NCBI GenBank assembly: GCA_947184155.2
Contig: CAMXCT020005101.1
Coordinates: 62,001 to 126,000, forward strand
Source: Cladocopium goreaui
Lineage: Eukaryota > Sar > Dinophyceae > Suessiales > Symbiodiniaceae
DNA: 64,000 bases
Reading direction: 5' to 3'
A program made the translations under genes and the position numbers. The notes beneath the pieces are model-generated. The model was not told the DNA's origin, ran no database searches, and worked only from the letters and a program-made list of their open reading frames with translations. This document shows, piece after piece, positions 1 to 10,849 of this stretch. How positions within the stretch are numbered: the first letter of the stretch is position 1; each line of letters begins with the position of its first letter.

Positions 1-56
1 TTATATATATATGAATATATGTTAATTTAGTTATCCGCCCGTGGCCGTAAGAATTT

Positions 57-220
57 ATGGACATACCAGCATGCTCCCCTTCGAGCTGGAAGCGCCTGGT
101 GAAGCTTTCGCAGGCGCAATGGCGACCTGCCCGTGGTGGGAAAGGCGAAGGCCGACGTCCTCCACCAGAGAAGGATCAGATGCGATGGCCCGAGAAGTTC
201 TGGGATCTTTCGGGAGGTTT
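57..220 (+). CDS. Possible exon of an unknown protein
   Basis: A reading frame open from about 57 contains a basic, Arg/Lys/Pro-rich stretch and runs into a possible AG|GT donor near 215. Two other frames are also open here, so the frame is a judgement from composition. The A+T-rich DNA that follows, with its 10-bp repeats, looks intronic. I do not recognise the product. Confidence 0.25.
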
Positions 221-260
221 GACCAACACACGTGGGATGTGTTGGGATATGATGCACAAC

Positions 261-310
261 CCACATCAATCAACATCAATCAACATTAATCAACATCAAT
301 TAGCATCAAT
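261..310 (+). repeat. 10-bp tandem repeat (caacatcaat type)
   Basis: Five adjoining diverged copies of a 10-base unit close to caacatcaat, just downstream of the possible exon at 57-220. It is one of many 10-bp-period arrays in this window. Confidence 0.8.
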
Positions 311-319
311 CAGATCAGA

Positions 320-1020
320 ACCAACTTTTTTGTGGGAGAAGATGTTAAAAGATAACTACAGCACTAGACCCCATGCAGCTTTTGCTACGTCTGGTTACAT
401 GTTGCAGGGAGCGCATTGGTTTTGGGGATGGTGGTTCTTGTTCATATGAGTTGCACAACGTGAAGGATCGACAGTTCCTGGATTTCATGACCCAGTGATC
501 CCAGTGAACCGCTTGGAACGGCTACAGTATCTGCCTGCAGAAGGGGATATTTCCCAGTCTTCTGAGATCTTCTGAGGCACCGCAGGGACTTGGACTTCAG
601 CTCACGCGACATGATGCTGCAAGCAGATGACTCAGATCGAGAAAGCAATTTCTGATGAGAGAGTCATATTTTGATTATTTTGGGTTTTAGAATGTTTTAG
701 ATATTTTGATGATTTTTGATGCATCAAATTCATTCAACTTGAAGGCATAAAGGCATATTATATATGCCATCCTTGATAGATTGGTTGCTACTTGACTCCA
801 TCTGCCCACAGCTGGCTCCTTGTGCAGGCACGTGCGGCTGGTGGCAGGAGCGGCTTAGACTCTTAGACTTCGGAAACTGAGTCAGGTGACAGCCCAGAAG
901 ATGCTCAATAATTTTCACTAAGAAGATGTTATCCAGATCTCATGATGAGATTCTTGGATATTTCTAGAATCATATCTAGATCTATTAAATTTGAAACAAA
1001 ACTGCACAATGCTCAGAAAC
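320..1020 (+). other. Stretch without a recognisable gene
   Basis: Mostly A+T-rich DNA with short open stretches around 520-650 and 790-880 that could be small exons. None has a protein signature I can defend. It probably holds introns of the Arg/Ser-rich gene that ends at 1426. Confidence 0.4.
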
Positions 1021-1030
1021 TATGCGGTTT

Positions 1031-1426
1031 TGCATGACGCTGCGTTGTTGCACCAGGAACAGTCGCAAGGAGAGCCGAGGGCGAAGTGGCTCCCGTGACC
1101 GCAGGCAGAGCAGAGGATGTTCACAGCAGCTCAAGAAACACCAGCGACCCTCAGAGATCTGAAAAATCACAGCCTGCATCAAACTGCTCTGGGTTGTTTC
1201 GGTGGAAACCAGCGCTACTTCCTACTTCCCCTCATTTCCATGGCCCCTTGTGTTTGACAGGAGACGTCGGAGCCGCAGCCGTAGCCGCAGCGGGAGCCTT
1301 ATTGCTGGGGTTGGTCGCCGGCAGCGCTGTCAGCGGATTTGTAGATGTTCAACTGCCACAAAGGCCGTGGCCGAGACCGCCGGCGGTGACTGGCGATCAG
1401 TGAGGGAAATCACAGGAAAGCTGTGA
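1031..1426 (+). CDS. Arg/Ser-rich (RS-domain-like) protein, 3' exons
   Basis: Two open stretches encode Arg/Ser-rich sequence. The first, about 1043-1160, contains SRKESRGRSGSRDRR. The second, about 1262-1426, contains RRRSRSRSRSGS and ends at a TGA at 1424-1426 after GKL. RS dipeptide runs are the hallmark of SR splicing factors and related nuclear RNA-binding proteins, where they mediate protein contacts and are phosphorylated. No RNA-recognition motif is visible, so the family is not fixed. If both exons belong to one mRNA, the intron is about 100 bases. Other frames of the second exon are also open and Ala-rich. The RS reading is preferred because both exons agree on it. Confidence 0.45.
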
Positions 1427-1689
1427 AACAGGGAATTAAGCAGTTCAGCAGTTGTCCTGGTTTGACCAAACCAGGCATTTCTATGTGCTCAAGTCAAGGA
1501 GCTGCTGGGTACACCGGTTTCAAAAAGAGTTTGGAGATCAACATTTCCAACGCCCAGCTTCGGAAATCTGAGACACCCTTCATGCGTCCAGTTTTCAAGT
1601 GGCTGGAGAGTGATTGGCTTCCGTTTGTTGATTGGTCTACTGAGTCTACTGGTCTACAGTCCCCTCTTTGAGCTGCCGGATCTGCCGGT

Positions 1690-2233
1690 ATGGAAGATCC
1701 GTTAGTGATGGAAGTTGTTGACCCCGATAAACAACTATGGGAAGTCAAAGCTGCCAGGGCTGTCATTCTTGTTTTCAGATTTTTCACCCTGTCGCTGCCA
1801 GGTGTTGAGAAGCTCCAGCCTGCCACTGGATAGTCTCGCAACATCTTGCAACCGTGTGCTATGCATTTGAGAGGCAAAGCCTGTCTGCTAAAAACATGCT
1901 GGAAGCGGAACGCATGGAAGTTTTGGGCAATGCATGCCGAGAACTGGCATCAAGATGCATCAAGTAGATACTGTCAATGAGCCTAAACGGCCTAAACATG
2001 TTCCTATACACATGCCTACTTAAACCCCAGAGATCCATGATCATTTGGCAGGCAATGGTTGAGTCTTCATTGGTCTTCATAAGAGGCATTGTTGTCCCAC
2101 ATGGGTCCTGCAAAAGATAAACATGGTGGTCTCGAAACTTTCATCGAGGTTGAACAACATCTTTCGCGAAGAATGGCCGTTTCCGGACGAAAGAATCGAA
2201 CGAATTTCGATCAACTGCCACAATACCATCTAA
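1690..2233 (+). CDS. Unknown protein, three short exons
   Basis: Three open stretches in a row have coding-like composition. The first, 1690-1833, starts at an ATG and reads MEDPLVMEVVDPDKQLWEV. The second, about 1875-1970, contains LSAKNMLEAERMEVLGNA. The third, 2114-2233, contains FREEWPFPDERIERIS and ends with TAA at 2231-2233. The second is helical and charged. I recognise no family. Grouping them as one small gene is an inference from order and spacing. The 144-base first piece could also be a complete small ORF of 47 codons. Confidence 0.35.
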
Positions 2234-3040
2234 CAGATCAAAATAGATTAAACATGATTAAACATTCTGTCTGACATCGATTTTTTCATTCTGTCTGACA
2301 TATATTCCGACATTTTATTTGGCATCTTCGGCGGCCAAGATGGCAAGACTTGACCGAGGTTGTAGAAAAAGAATCAAGACAGGTACAGAGACAAATTTCA
2401 GAAACAAATAGATAGCAATAGATAGCATAGGTTGATACAACTGGATTGCACTCCTTAGATTGATAGACTCGATAGTTCGGATAGAAAGATTCAACAAGTG
2501 AAAGATAGATACATAGATCGATAGGACCAGGTTGTCTGCGGTGAGACTAGAACGGATCAGATTATATAGATCACATGAGATTAAACATGATTGAATTAAA
2601 TTGACATCAATACAAAAGGTAGCTAGATTTATTAAGTAGATGGGTTGATTATCTAGCATGAGCATCGAACAACCGAAGACCAACATAGTTTTTGGCTCAC
2701 AGCATGGACCAGTAGCTGTGTTTCACACAACATTTACACTTTACACAATATCAGGTTGAACTGTTAAACCTAAACCAACATGTGTTGTTTGCGAGGAATG
2801 CGTATGGACAGAGACTCCAACAAACTTCAAGTTGTAGTCACTAGGGAGTTCGTTGCAGTGCAGATGAGCAACCTTCATTAGGATTTGTCTGAACACTATA
2901 TTATGATATATTACGTGCAAATATGCAAAGAGAATCATTCCTTTTGTTCTGTGTTCTGACCATCCTTGGAATCCCGTTTTCCTTGTTCCACGTTATGTTC
3001 CACGTTACGCGCGGAGCGAGGCCATATAATATAGCCATGG
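2234..3040 (+). other. A+T-rich stretch without a recognisable gene
   Basis: Dense in short gata/tagat words and stop codons on both strands. Long minus-strand frames here (for example 2315-2686) have the Leu/Ile/Ser bias of translated A+T-rich DNA and no motif. I see no gene. Confidence 0.5.
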
Positions 3041-3135
3041 AGACATTGTGGATGGACCCCGAAGGTTCGCATCGTGAGCTCCGATGACCATGCGATGTAT
3101 CCCGTGTCAGTAGAGGCAAACCAAAGTCACAGCTG
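3040..3135 (+). CDS. Possible single exon, unknown product
   Basis: A frame reading TPKVRIVSSDDHAMYPVSVEA stands out from A+T-rich surroundings by its codon use and higher G+C. No neighbouring exon could be linked to it and no family is recognised. Confidence 0.3.
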
Positions 3136-3980
3136 GCCTTTTTTTGGGGTGACAACCCATTTCTTTTTCTCGTGAAGTGTGAATCCGCAGCTCCTGGAGA
3201 CCAAAAACAAACACATCTGCCATTAGCAGGATCAGCTATCTGCGTGGCTTCAGGTGATCCGAAGCCAGATGGCACGGACCCGCAAAACAAGCGAACACAC
3301 GGGCAAAATACGTGAAAGTTCCTGCCTCAAAAGTCTCAGGGTCAAGAGCCCGTCAGTTTTTGCTGCATTTTCACTTGTGAACTTTAGTTAGGTAAAAATG
3401 ATCTGCAGGCCAAGAATGTCAAGAGACTGTTTGCATGATCTTGAGGCTAAGGAATTTTCGAAACTGAAGCCTACGAAGACCACACTTTAAGAGTTGTGAA
3501 ATGCCTAAACGATGGTGTTGGATACTTCCGACCAGGTGACCAGCACGATCCATGTCCGTTCTGAAATCTGATCTTGATGCTTGACCTTAAAATATGCACA
3601 TATGTGTCACCTCTCCCCATTTGAGAACACAATTGAACTTCCTCGCCCCTCAGCAATACCCGGGATCACCAAGGATGCTCACAGCTCCGACGTTTCTAAA
3701 GTGAGCACTGGGGAGTTGCGGGGGCTAATTTGGCCCAAATGACAAGGAACAAGCGACCAGGTGGATAGGTGGATAGAAGGTGCAGAGGATACTTTGTACT
3801 TGGGTTGAAAATTGAAAGCATGGGTAGACCGGATAGAGACAAAGCAGAATTTCACTTTATTTTAATTTATTTAAACTACATAATTAATCATTTCAACATT
3901 GCTGATTATCCCATTGTTTGGTGGTTTATCTCCTCTCGATAGTATAATACTCTTGACGTGCGCGCTCCAAATTTCTTGCT
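3136..3980 (+). other. Stretch without a recognisable gene
   Basis: Nothing with coding character was found. The minus-strand frame 2901-3290 is interrupted by low-complexity sequence and is taken as chance. Confidence 0.4.
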
Positions 3981-4007
3981 GTGACCCATGGTCAGCATTG
4001 GTCAACG

Positions 4008-5031
4008 ATGTTTGTGGCATCATTGCTTGCGCTGGAAGCCTGCGCCGTGCGAGAAACACTGCAACCACTGACGTCAGAAGATGCGATTCGCTGGGAGGCC
4101 CCAAGGGGGGCCTGCCACTGCCGAAACGGAGCTTCTGTTTGTTCCGAAATTGGGAGTGCTTGCACTAAACAGACTAGCGAAAAACAAGGCACAGCAATTC
4201 AGAAGACACCAGCAATTGAACATTATCAGATGATATCAGATGAACATGTTCTGTGAATTTCTGTGATGTCTCAGACCTTCCCAACTCCACAATAAACTGG
4301 TCTGCGACAAGTTAATCTTTTGGACCATTGGTTGTGTGAACTGTGCCCAGGGAGACCGCTACAGGGTGATCCGCCACGGTTCCGATTTGGGATTTGTGGC
4401 ACTGGAAGATGGGCGGCCGATGCCAAGAGACCAAAGGGACGAGAATCCGATGAGCGAAGGCAGCGAAGGCCTGGAATTGCCACTGAAACACGCCCAAGGA
4501 GGTGAAGACTTGACCATGGGGTTGGTTTGAAAATAGGCTAGCGCTAAATCATCCTATATAAATCCATTGGATCCATTGGTTAATCAATGTTAATCAATGT
4601 TAATCAATGTTAATCAATGTTCAGCGTTTTTTCAGAGTGTCCCTACTGAGACACACCCAGTTGTAGCATTCTGGTGTTTCGCGAAGGTGAACTGGAACTC
4701 TTCAAGGACGCCTTCTTGCAGACGTACACCAACTGGGATGACAAGGCGCCTTTTAATGATGCTATTGCAGGTGTTTTACCAAAGTTTATGGTCTGGAAAC
4801 TGAAGAACTCAGTTGCAGGGAGAATGCCACCTGCTTAGACTGTTTTAGATTCATGGTTGCATACGATTGAATCTTCCAGGGCAAGACTTGTTCCAGGGGA
4901 ATGCTGGATCCAGGTGTATGACGCACCTCTGGCTTTGAAAAGACTGAAAGCGCGCAAGATGGGGTGTTGGCATGGCAACTTGCCTGCGGTTGGGTTTTGG
5001 CGGGGCAAGGCGACACATCTCTGGAGATGAA
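4008..5031 (+). CDS. Secreted or membrane-anchored protein, 5' exons
   Basis: Four exon-like pieces. (1) About 4008-4170: ATG, then a short hydrophobic start (MFVASLLALEACA) that resembles a signal peptide, followed by a Cys-containing segment. (2) About 4325-4505: open, with VNCAQGDRYRVIRHG. (3) About 4664-4771: acidic and aromatic, with ELELFKDAFLQTYTNWDD, ending at a GT. (4) About 4866-5031: contains VYDAPLALKRLKARKMGCW. Pieces 2 and 3 flank a 10-bp tandem array at 4580-4620, so that array would be intronic. Piece 3 is reminiscent of nucleotide-sugar transferases, but no DXD motif is seen. These exons may be the 5' part of the methyltransferase gene downstream. That link is inference. Confidence 0.45.
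4580..4620 (+). repeat. 10-bp tandem repeat (ttaatcaatg, 4 copies)
   Basis: Four perfect 10-base copies between two exon-like stretches (4325-4505 and 4664-4771), so probably inside an intron. Confidence 0.9.
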
Positions 5032-5436
5032 GATTCTGGGAACATCTCTAATGATCCCATGGTTTTCCAATGGTTTTCCAATGGTTTTCCAACGGTTATC
5101 CCAAGATAATCTCACGCTGATCCCAAGCTGACCATCTCACAGGTAGCTTCACCCCAGACCTTTGCTGCAGCAATGGTGGTTGGTCTGTGTGTGACAGCGA
5201 CCCGGCACCGTGACGATGACCAGAGATGACCATGGAATGCCCGAAATTTCTACCTTTTTTTGGACTCATATAGACTACAGGCATCCATAGACTATCCATA
5301 GACTATATAGTATATAATAGATGCATTGCAGCTGCAATTTCTTCTTGTCAAATTCTGATTCGTTCATGTTTCTGATTGTTTCTGGTTACATCATGTTACA
5401 TCATGGTCCATGAGGCAACAAAACCAACTTGGCATA

Positions 5437-7265
5437 GGTGAGCAGTACATCCTCGAAGATTGCTGCGCTGGCTGGTGGTCCAAGAAGGTGAGCTTTCGCC
5501 GGGGGGTTTGGATTTGTAGAATCAGGTGTTGCTTCCGTAGGAATCCGTAGGAACCTGCAATCATGAAATGTCCAGATTTTAGTCAATCATTTGTCATTTG
5601 TTCATATTTTGTCCATATTTTGTCCATGACTTGTAAGCCGTGTTGAATTCATCGCAGGATCCGACATTCATCCACGAGGCGCGGCAAACGATGCTACACT
5701 TCTTCGATGCAGTTTACAGTGGCCCGCCACCTGGCACTCGGTTGACACGCAGTGGGGATGGAACATGATGGAACTGTCACTGAACTGAGCTGTTTGAACT
5801 GAGCTGTTGTGATGTTGTGAACTGATGTGAAGTGATGTGAAGTGTTTGAGGTCTCGGAATCCCCACCACTTGCACGCCAGCTACTATGCGATGTTGATGG
5901 CAAGGCAAGCGAAGCAAGCGCCCAAAGATGGCCTTGTTTTTGTGGAGGTGGGAGTTGATGAGGGCGACTTCTTTGCAGCCGTAGTCCAAGAGATGGACTG
6001 GTTGGGGGTCGACGTGAAATACTATGCGGTGGATCCTTGGTTCGGGAGAATCGAGCAAATGAAGAATGCACTGAATTTGGCCATTAAGTGGGCACCCAAA
6101 GTGTGGATCATTCGAGAAACTGGCGACAAAGCAAGTCGAATGCTGGAGGATGAAAGCGTGGATTTTGTTTTCATTGATGCCGTCCACACCTTTGAGTATG
6201 TCACCCTGCACATGGAGAAGTTCTGGCCCAAGGTCGGACCCGGTTTTTATCAATGGATATTGGATGATGGTTTGGTGGGTTTGGTGTTGGGCGGTGAGTT
6301 TGCTATCCTGCTATCCTGCCAAAATTCAAAGTGTGCTAGGCATGGAGAAGCTTCCAGCAAATTGAGAGGTGTTTAGACTTTAGACACTTGCAGAAGGAGT
6401 ACACAATATGAATCAATTTCATATACACAGTAGGTGCGGTATGGCAATGTATGAGTATCAGTATGAGTATGATTTGGTATGTTCTGTTTATAACACCCCC
6501 AATAAAACGATGCAGAACATCAAACTCCTACCTTATCAAAACGGCTATAAATAACCTGTAACATAACACAACAGAACTGTTCCATTTTTTTGAGGGTCAC
6601 GTTCTAGATCTTAAGATATCTTAAGCCTACTTGTTCATTCCAGGCAATTTGAAATATTTTTCACACAACTTTAAACATCACTTTTCCATCCACATTTTCG
6701 TTGATGGTTACATAAGTTACATGCCATGATTCTACCGGGGATCTGGAGGCCTTTTCGGCCTTTTCAGGTGAAACCTGGAGGTATCCTGGCGGGCCACGAT
6801 TTTGCTCCCGAGAAGCCACAGCGTTTCCCTGGCCCTTTCCTAGCGGCGAAAGCATTCGCAAGGACCGAGAAGTTGCCAAGGATAAAATGGCCTTTTATAC
6901 CATCTAAAACCAATAAGAATGGGCATATGATATGGGATGATATTGTGGAAGATAATACAGTACTTATTAAGATATGATAATTTCTAATATGATGATATAT
7001 AGTGATATATGATAATTGGGTATGATCCGGAAATGCTGATGCCGCATTGCCGCATTGCCGCATTGCCGCATTGCCGCATTGCCGCATGTCCAAACTTGGC
7101 AATTTAACATTTAGTGGTGGAAATGATGATAATGATGATCAACCATGGAATTTGGGGTATCATATTTTCAGACAAAGCGATGCAAGTTGGAGATGTTCGG
7201 ATAGCTTTGGAATTTGGCCAGCAGAATGAACAGACGGTCTCGGTTCTTCCCCGTCTTGATACTTT
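5437..7265 (+). CDS. Class I SAM-dependent methyltransferase (Methyltransf_24-like)
   Basis: Exons read on the + strand: about 5437-5490; 5659-5745 (DPTFIHEARQTMLHFFDA); 5855-6238; 6768-6870; 7183-7260. The third holds the core fold: motif I as VEVGVDEGDFFAAV, then YYAVDPWF at the end of strand 2, then DFVFIDAVHTFEY and WPKV. The fourth continues with KPGGILAGHDFAPE, the usual turn after strand 5 in this family. The break between WPKV and KPGG is filled by an intron of about 530 bases. The last piece reads DVRIALEFGQQN. Enzymes of this type transfer methyl groups from S-adenosylmethionine. The substrate cannot be read from sequence. The upstream signal-peptide-like exon may belong to it. The 3' end is not fixed. 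Confidence 0.7.
7041..7087 (+). repeat. 8-bp tandem repeat (gccgcatt)
   Basis: Five perfect copies plus a partial one, G+C-richer than its surroundings. It lies between two exons assigned to the methyltransferase gene. Confidence 0.95.
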
Positions 7266-7269
7266 TTTT

Positions 7270-7910
7270 AATGGATAGACAATGGCCAAGTCTCTTGACA
7301 TAGCGTATCCAAATGTACTGTATCCAGTATCGTCACTGGCAAGCCATTGAAAAAACATGAAAAAACGTTTTCGGTGGGTCACCCACTTTGCCTTTGAGGA
7401 GGATGGATATCGATGAGCGCCTGATAGGTTTGCAGGGCACCACTTATGCCATTAAAAAAGGCGCTTTCAGAGATGGCATGTAGCTGAACCCGAAATGTGC
7501 TTCCACGAAGCAAAGCTTCTTGCGATTCTGAAATAAGCTTGGTGCCGGTCTGTGACCCCTGCTGTCTACTTTGCCATGGTGGCCCAAGCTTTGGCTGTAA
7601 AGATGGGGCATCAATTTCAAGTCCAGTCGGTTTGGAACAGTGAGTCGACATGGGAAACTTGAATCCAACATTCAGAGACAAATTTTGACAGGGTGGCAAC
7701 CAAAGCATAGCACCATTCACAACCAAGTTTCTTTGCACATCTTTGCACCTCTTCTTCCATGAACCGCAGAAAGTGCACTGGTACCACTGCATCAAACAGG
7801 AAAACTGACCTGTTTAGACGACACCAGCACCTGCCAGCAATGAGCCTTCATTGCCTTAGCATCTGGATGGTGAGCATTTTCGGAACCAATGTGCCCAAGA
7901 ACGAGCAGGG
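7270..7910 (+). other. Stretch without a confident gene
   Basis: The longest frame is on the minus strand (7379-7795) and has no recognisable domain and no supporting neighbour. I treat it as unassigned. Confidence 0.35.
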
Positions 7911-7913
7911 CAT

Positions 7914-10250
7914 ATGAGACTCTGCACGCCGAGCATCTGCGGTGTCCTGCTGCTTGGATTCCTACAGGCCGATGGAAAAGACAGCAATACGTCGAGTGAA
8001 TTCAGGCGGACACAGACGTCGGGACGATGTTACCCGGATAATAGTGTCAGCACCGGGACTAGCAGCTACGGATGCCATGCGGCCAAGTTTTGTTCCAACC
8101 AGCTCTCAGCGGACCGCTTGGGAACCATGAGTTTGGCTTCATGTAACACAGAAGCAGTGGATTTTGAATCATTTTTGTCCTTTTCATCTCTATTTATATC
8201 TTTTCTGACCCATAGGTTCAATATCTCCCCGTCGTTACACGGTGGTGTTTTGTTCAACGCAGTGGTAGCTGATGGTCACATGGTCCTGAGGTATGGCAGA
8301 GTGTGACAGTCGATGGAGTTGTGAGGAAATCCAATACGATTGCAACACCGATTGCTGGATCTTCACGGGAAGCTCCAGTTGTGGAACTTTACAGGACACC
8401 AGTTGTGGCAGCAGCTACTACTATAAAACAACCACAACCACAACAACGGAGACCACTGAGTTGATCTTGGGAGCTTGTTGGCCCAATATGGCTTCGTCGA
8501 CAGACTTCAGGTGAGACCTTGACCATATGTTGTGTCACCTTTGTTTTAGCACCGAAACGGGTGTGTCTAAAAAATGGGGTATACGGTATATCATGGTAGA
8601 TCCTAAAATTTCAATTTCTATAGGGAAAACGATGAAACATTAAAGGGATACGGATTTTCAGACAACGCCCATGAATTCTCAAGGGCCTCTCTGCAGTCAA
8701 GTATTCAACTGTACACGTTTTACATTCTTCCTTGCACTTCATGCGGTTTGCGGCAAGTATAGTCTGTCTCCAGAACGCACCTTGGATTTAACGGCATGGG
8801 ATGTTTGTTGCAAAGGTTGGGTTACTTTAGAACTGTGAATGCGGAACGGGTGACTGTCTGTGATAATGTCCACGAATTCTATGATTGTGCTGGTCACATG
8901 TTGCATAGACTGTCCACGTGAAAAACTATGTTTTGTACTCTGGCTACCTTTCCCAACAAATTGCAGTTGTCTTAAGATGTATATCAAGTGTAGTCTCTAC
9001 AATGATATCAAATGGTTTGCCTTCCTGGGCCAGCTGTCTCATTGTGGAAGAAGTCGTTCAACAAGCCTCCCCTTTTTTTGATGGCAGGTGCACTGCTGCA
9101 GTTTATTGCGATTCCCAAAATGACGGCACGAACCATGGCGAGATTCCTCTGGAGCAATGCGTTGCACTTTGCCGTAGCACCTTCAATTGCAACTACATCC
9201 AGTACGACTGCAACGAGGCACAGACTCGGTAGGTTGGTAGGCGGCCTGAAGGCCGCGAGCAAAGCCACATTAATCAATACATATCACTTGGTATGCCTCA
9301 TGATGCTGATTTTTGGGATCGGCTAGCAAAATACACACATAAAATATCATAAAATCACATAAAGCATGAGAAACCAAAAAAGATCAAACAACCCTTGGCC
9401 TGTTGTTCTGAGAGCCAATGCGAGACTTTGGACAGCATCGCATGGCAAGGTTTGTCTACTGCTTGAAGAATGCCATCAAACCCGGCCAACAGGCTGGTCA
9501 GTCAGACTGTTAGTCAGACTATTATCACCTGTGAGTTCTCTACAAATAGTGGATGTAAGGCCCAACCATTTTTACTGAGAAATTTCCACTGACACCTTGG
9601 TGGCCGAACCAAGCCGAAATGCAATGTGGAATAGCATCCAAGTACAATACACATGTTTGCAATGTGAATTGACCTGGGGATGGGTCAAAACCTATAGTAT
9701 TACCATATTTTGGGGGAATACACATCCATAAACCAACTTAGGGTACCATCCGGGTACCAGGGTTTTGACTCATAGCCACCTGTGAAGAAAGTCAACTAGG
9801 TACATTACGACTGATGCCACCCGAAGGTCACCCGAAGAATGTGTTTTTCCATGCACCGAAGGACTGTTGGACAAGTCACTTATGCTTCTGGAATATCCTC
9901 AACGGTCCTCCTGAATCATATCATGGAGCATGTGGGTGTGCATGGTGTGTCTGACCTATTATATATACCCTCTGGTTATTTAACATTGCCATGGGAAATG
10001 GCCCATTTATAGATGGTTTACCTATCAAAAATGGCTATTTTCCATGGCTATGTTAGATGGTAATCCTAATTAACCTGGCCAAAAAAGAGGTCTGTGACAG
10101 TCGCATTCCACCTGGCCACTGACAGTCTGTGGAAGCAGCATCTACCGCTACGAGAATGCGGATATTGCAACATCCACATCAAGTGAGCAAGCAACGGCAG
10201 AGGCAGCAGAGCCCGACCCGGAGCCTGCGATGGAGGAGGGGCAGGGTGCA
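7914..10250 (+). CDS. Secreted Cys-rich repeat protein
   Basis: Exon 1 starts at the ATG at 7914 with MRLCTPSICGVLLLGFLQA, a convincing signal peptide, followed by a Cys/Ser/Thr-rich segment to about 8130. Exon 2 (about 8296-8512) has EEIQYDCNTDCW and a Thr run (TTTTTTTETT) before a GT. Exon 3 (about 9088-9231) has CVALCRSTFNCNYIQYDC. The shared IQYDC ending and Cys spacing show two copies of one small disulfide module, similar in layout to PAN/Apple or other extracellular Cys domains, though I cannot name it. Possible later exons lie at about 9400-9480 and 10105-10250, the latter Ala/Glu-rich. The first three exons are well supported. The 3' end is a guess. Confidence 0.6.
9673..9783 (+). 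mobile_element. Introner/MITE-like element with terminal inverted repeats (family A, copy 1)
   Basis: The left end reads ggggatgggtcaaaacc and the right end ggttttgactcatagcc, which are imperfect inverted repeats of each other. The interior carries a gggtacc motif. The whole resembles the element at 54711-54829 along its length, including the phrase gggttttgactcatagcca near the 3' end. It lies in an intron-like stretch of the Cys-rich gene. No transposase is encoded. Confidence 0.75.
9966..10066 (+). mobile_element. Foldback element (family B, copy 1)
   Basis: It begins TACCCTCTGGTTATTTAAC and ends with sequence whose reverse complement (taacatagccatggaaaat) matches the left arm's taacattgccatgggaaat. 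The stretch can therefore fold on itself for most of its length. A cleaner copy lies at 18091-18195. Confidence 0.7.
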
Positions 10251-10259
10251 AAACATGGG

Positions 10260-10830
10260 TGCAATCTAAACCTCACTTGCAAGCTTACAAATTTGGAAAG
10301 GACATGAAAGTAGATGAAAGTACCACCACCTTTCCTGACACGGTCAAGACTTGAAACCTGGGCGTTTCGATGCTAAGATGCGTGCTTGTCAGGGCTACTT
10401 TTTCCGAGCAAGCTTGATGTCAAGATATGTCAAGAATCAACAGTTGCTGAAATTGGATCAACGAGACAAACAACTGCTGCTCCAATCGTTGATTTGTTGC
10501 GTAGGACGTAGATCTTCCAGCACTTTTCCTCATCTCTGGCTTCTGTATATTGGTTTTAAGTGTCTTTTTTAGGTGCTACCTGCAACTCAGCAGCAGTGGC
10601 TTGAGATGGCTGGACTTTCAGGGCGAAAGCATCAGGACAGCCAGAAATGTCCAGAAGACATCCTGATGATTGATCTACTATAATGGTGTATGGAGAATTC
10701 GTACTGACTTAACAATGATAGAGGATGAGTTGAATATTTCTTGTGCAGTCTTGGAATGTCTCGTATACAATGAAAGTGGAGAATAAAGTCTTTTGTTCGT
10801 TGATCTATGCATCCCAAAGTATGTTTTTTG
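10260..10830 (+). other. Stretch without a recognisable gene
   Basis: Short open frames only, with none showing motif or exon-boundary support. It is probably the gap between the Cys-rich gene and the PARP gene. Confidence 0.4.
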
Positions 10831-10849
10831 TGGTTGCCTCCTCTCGAGG

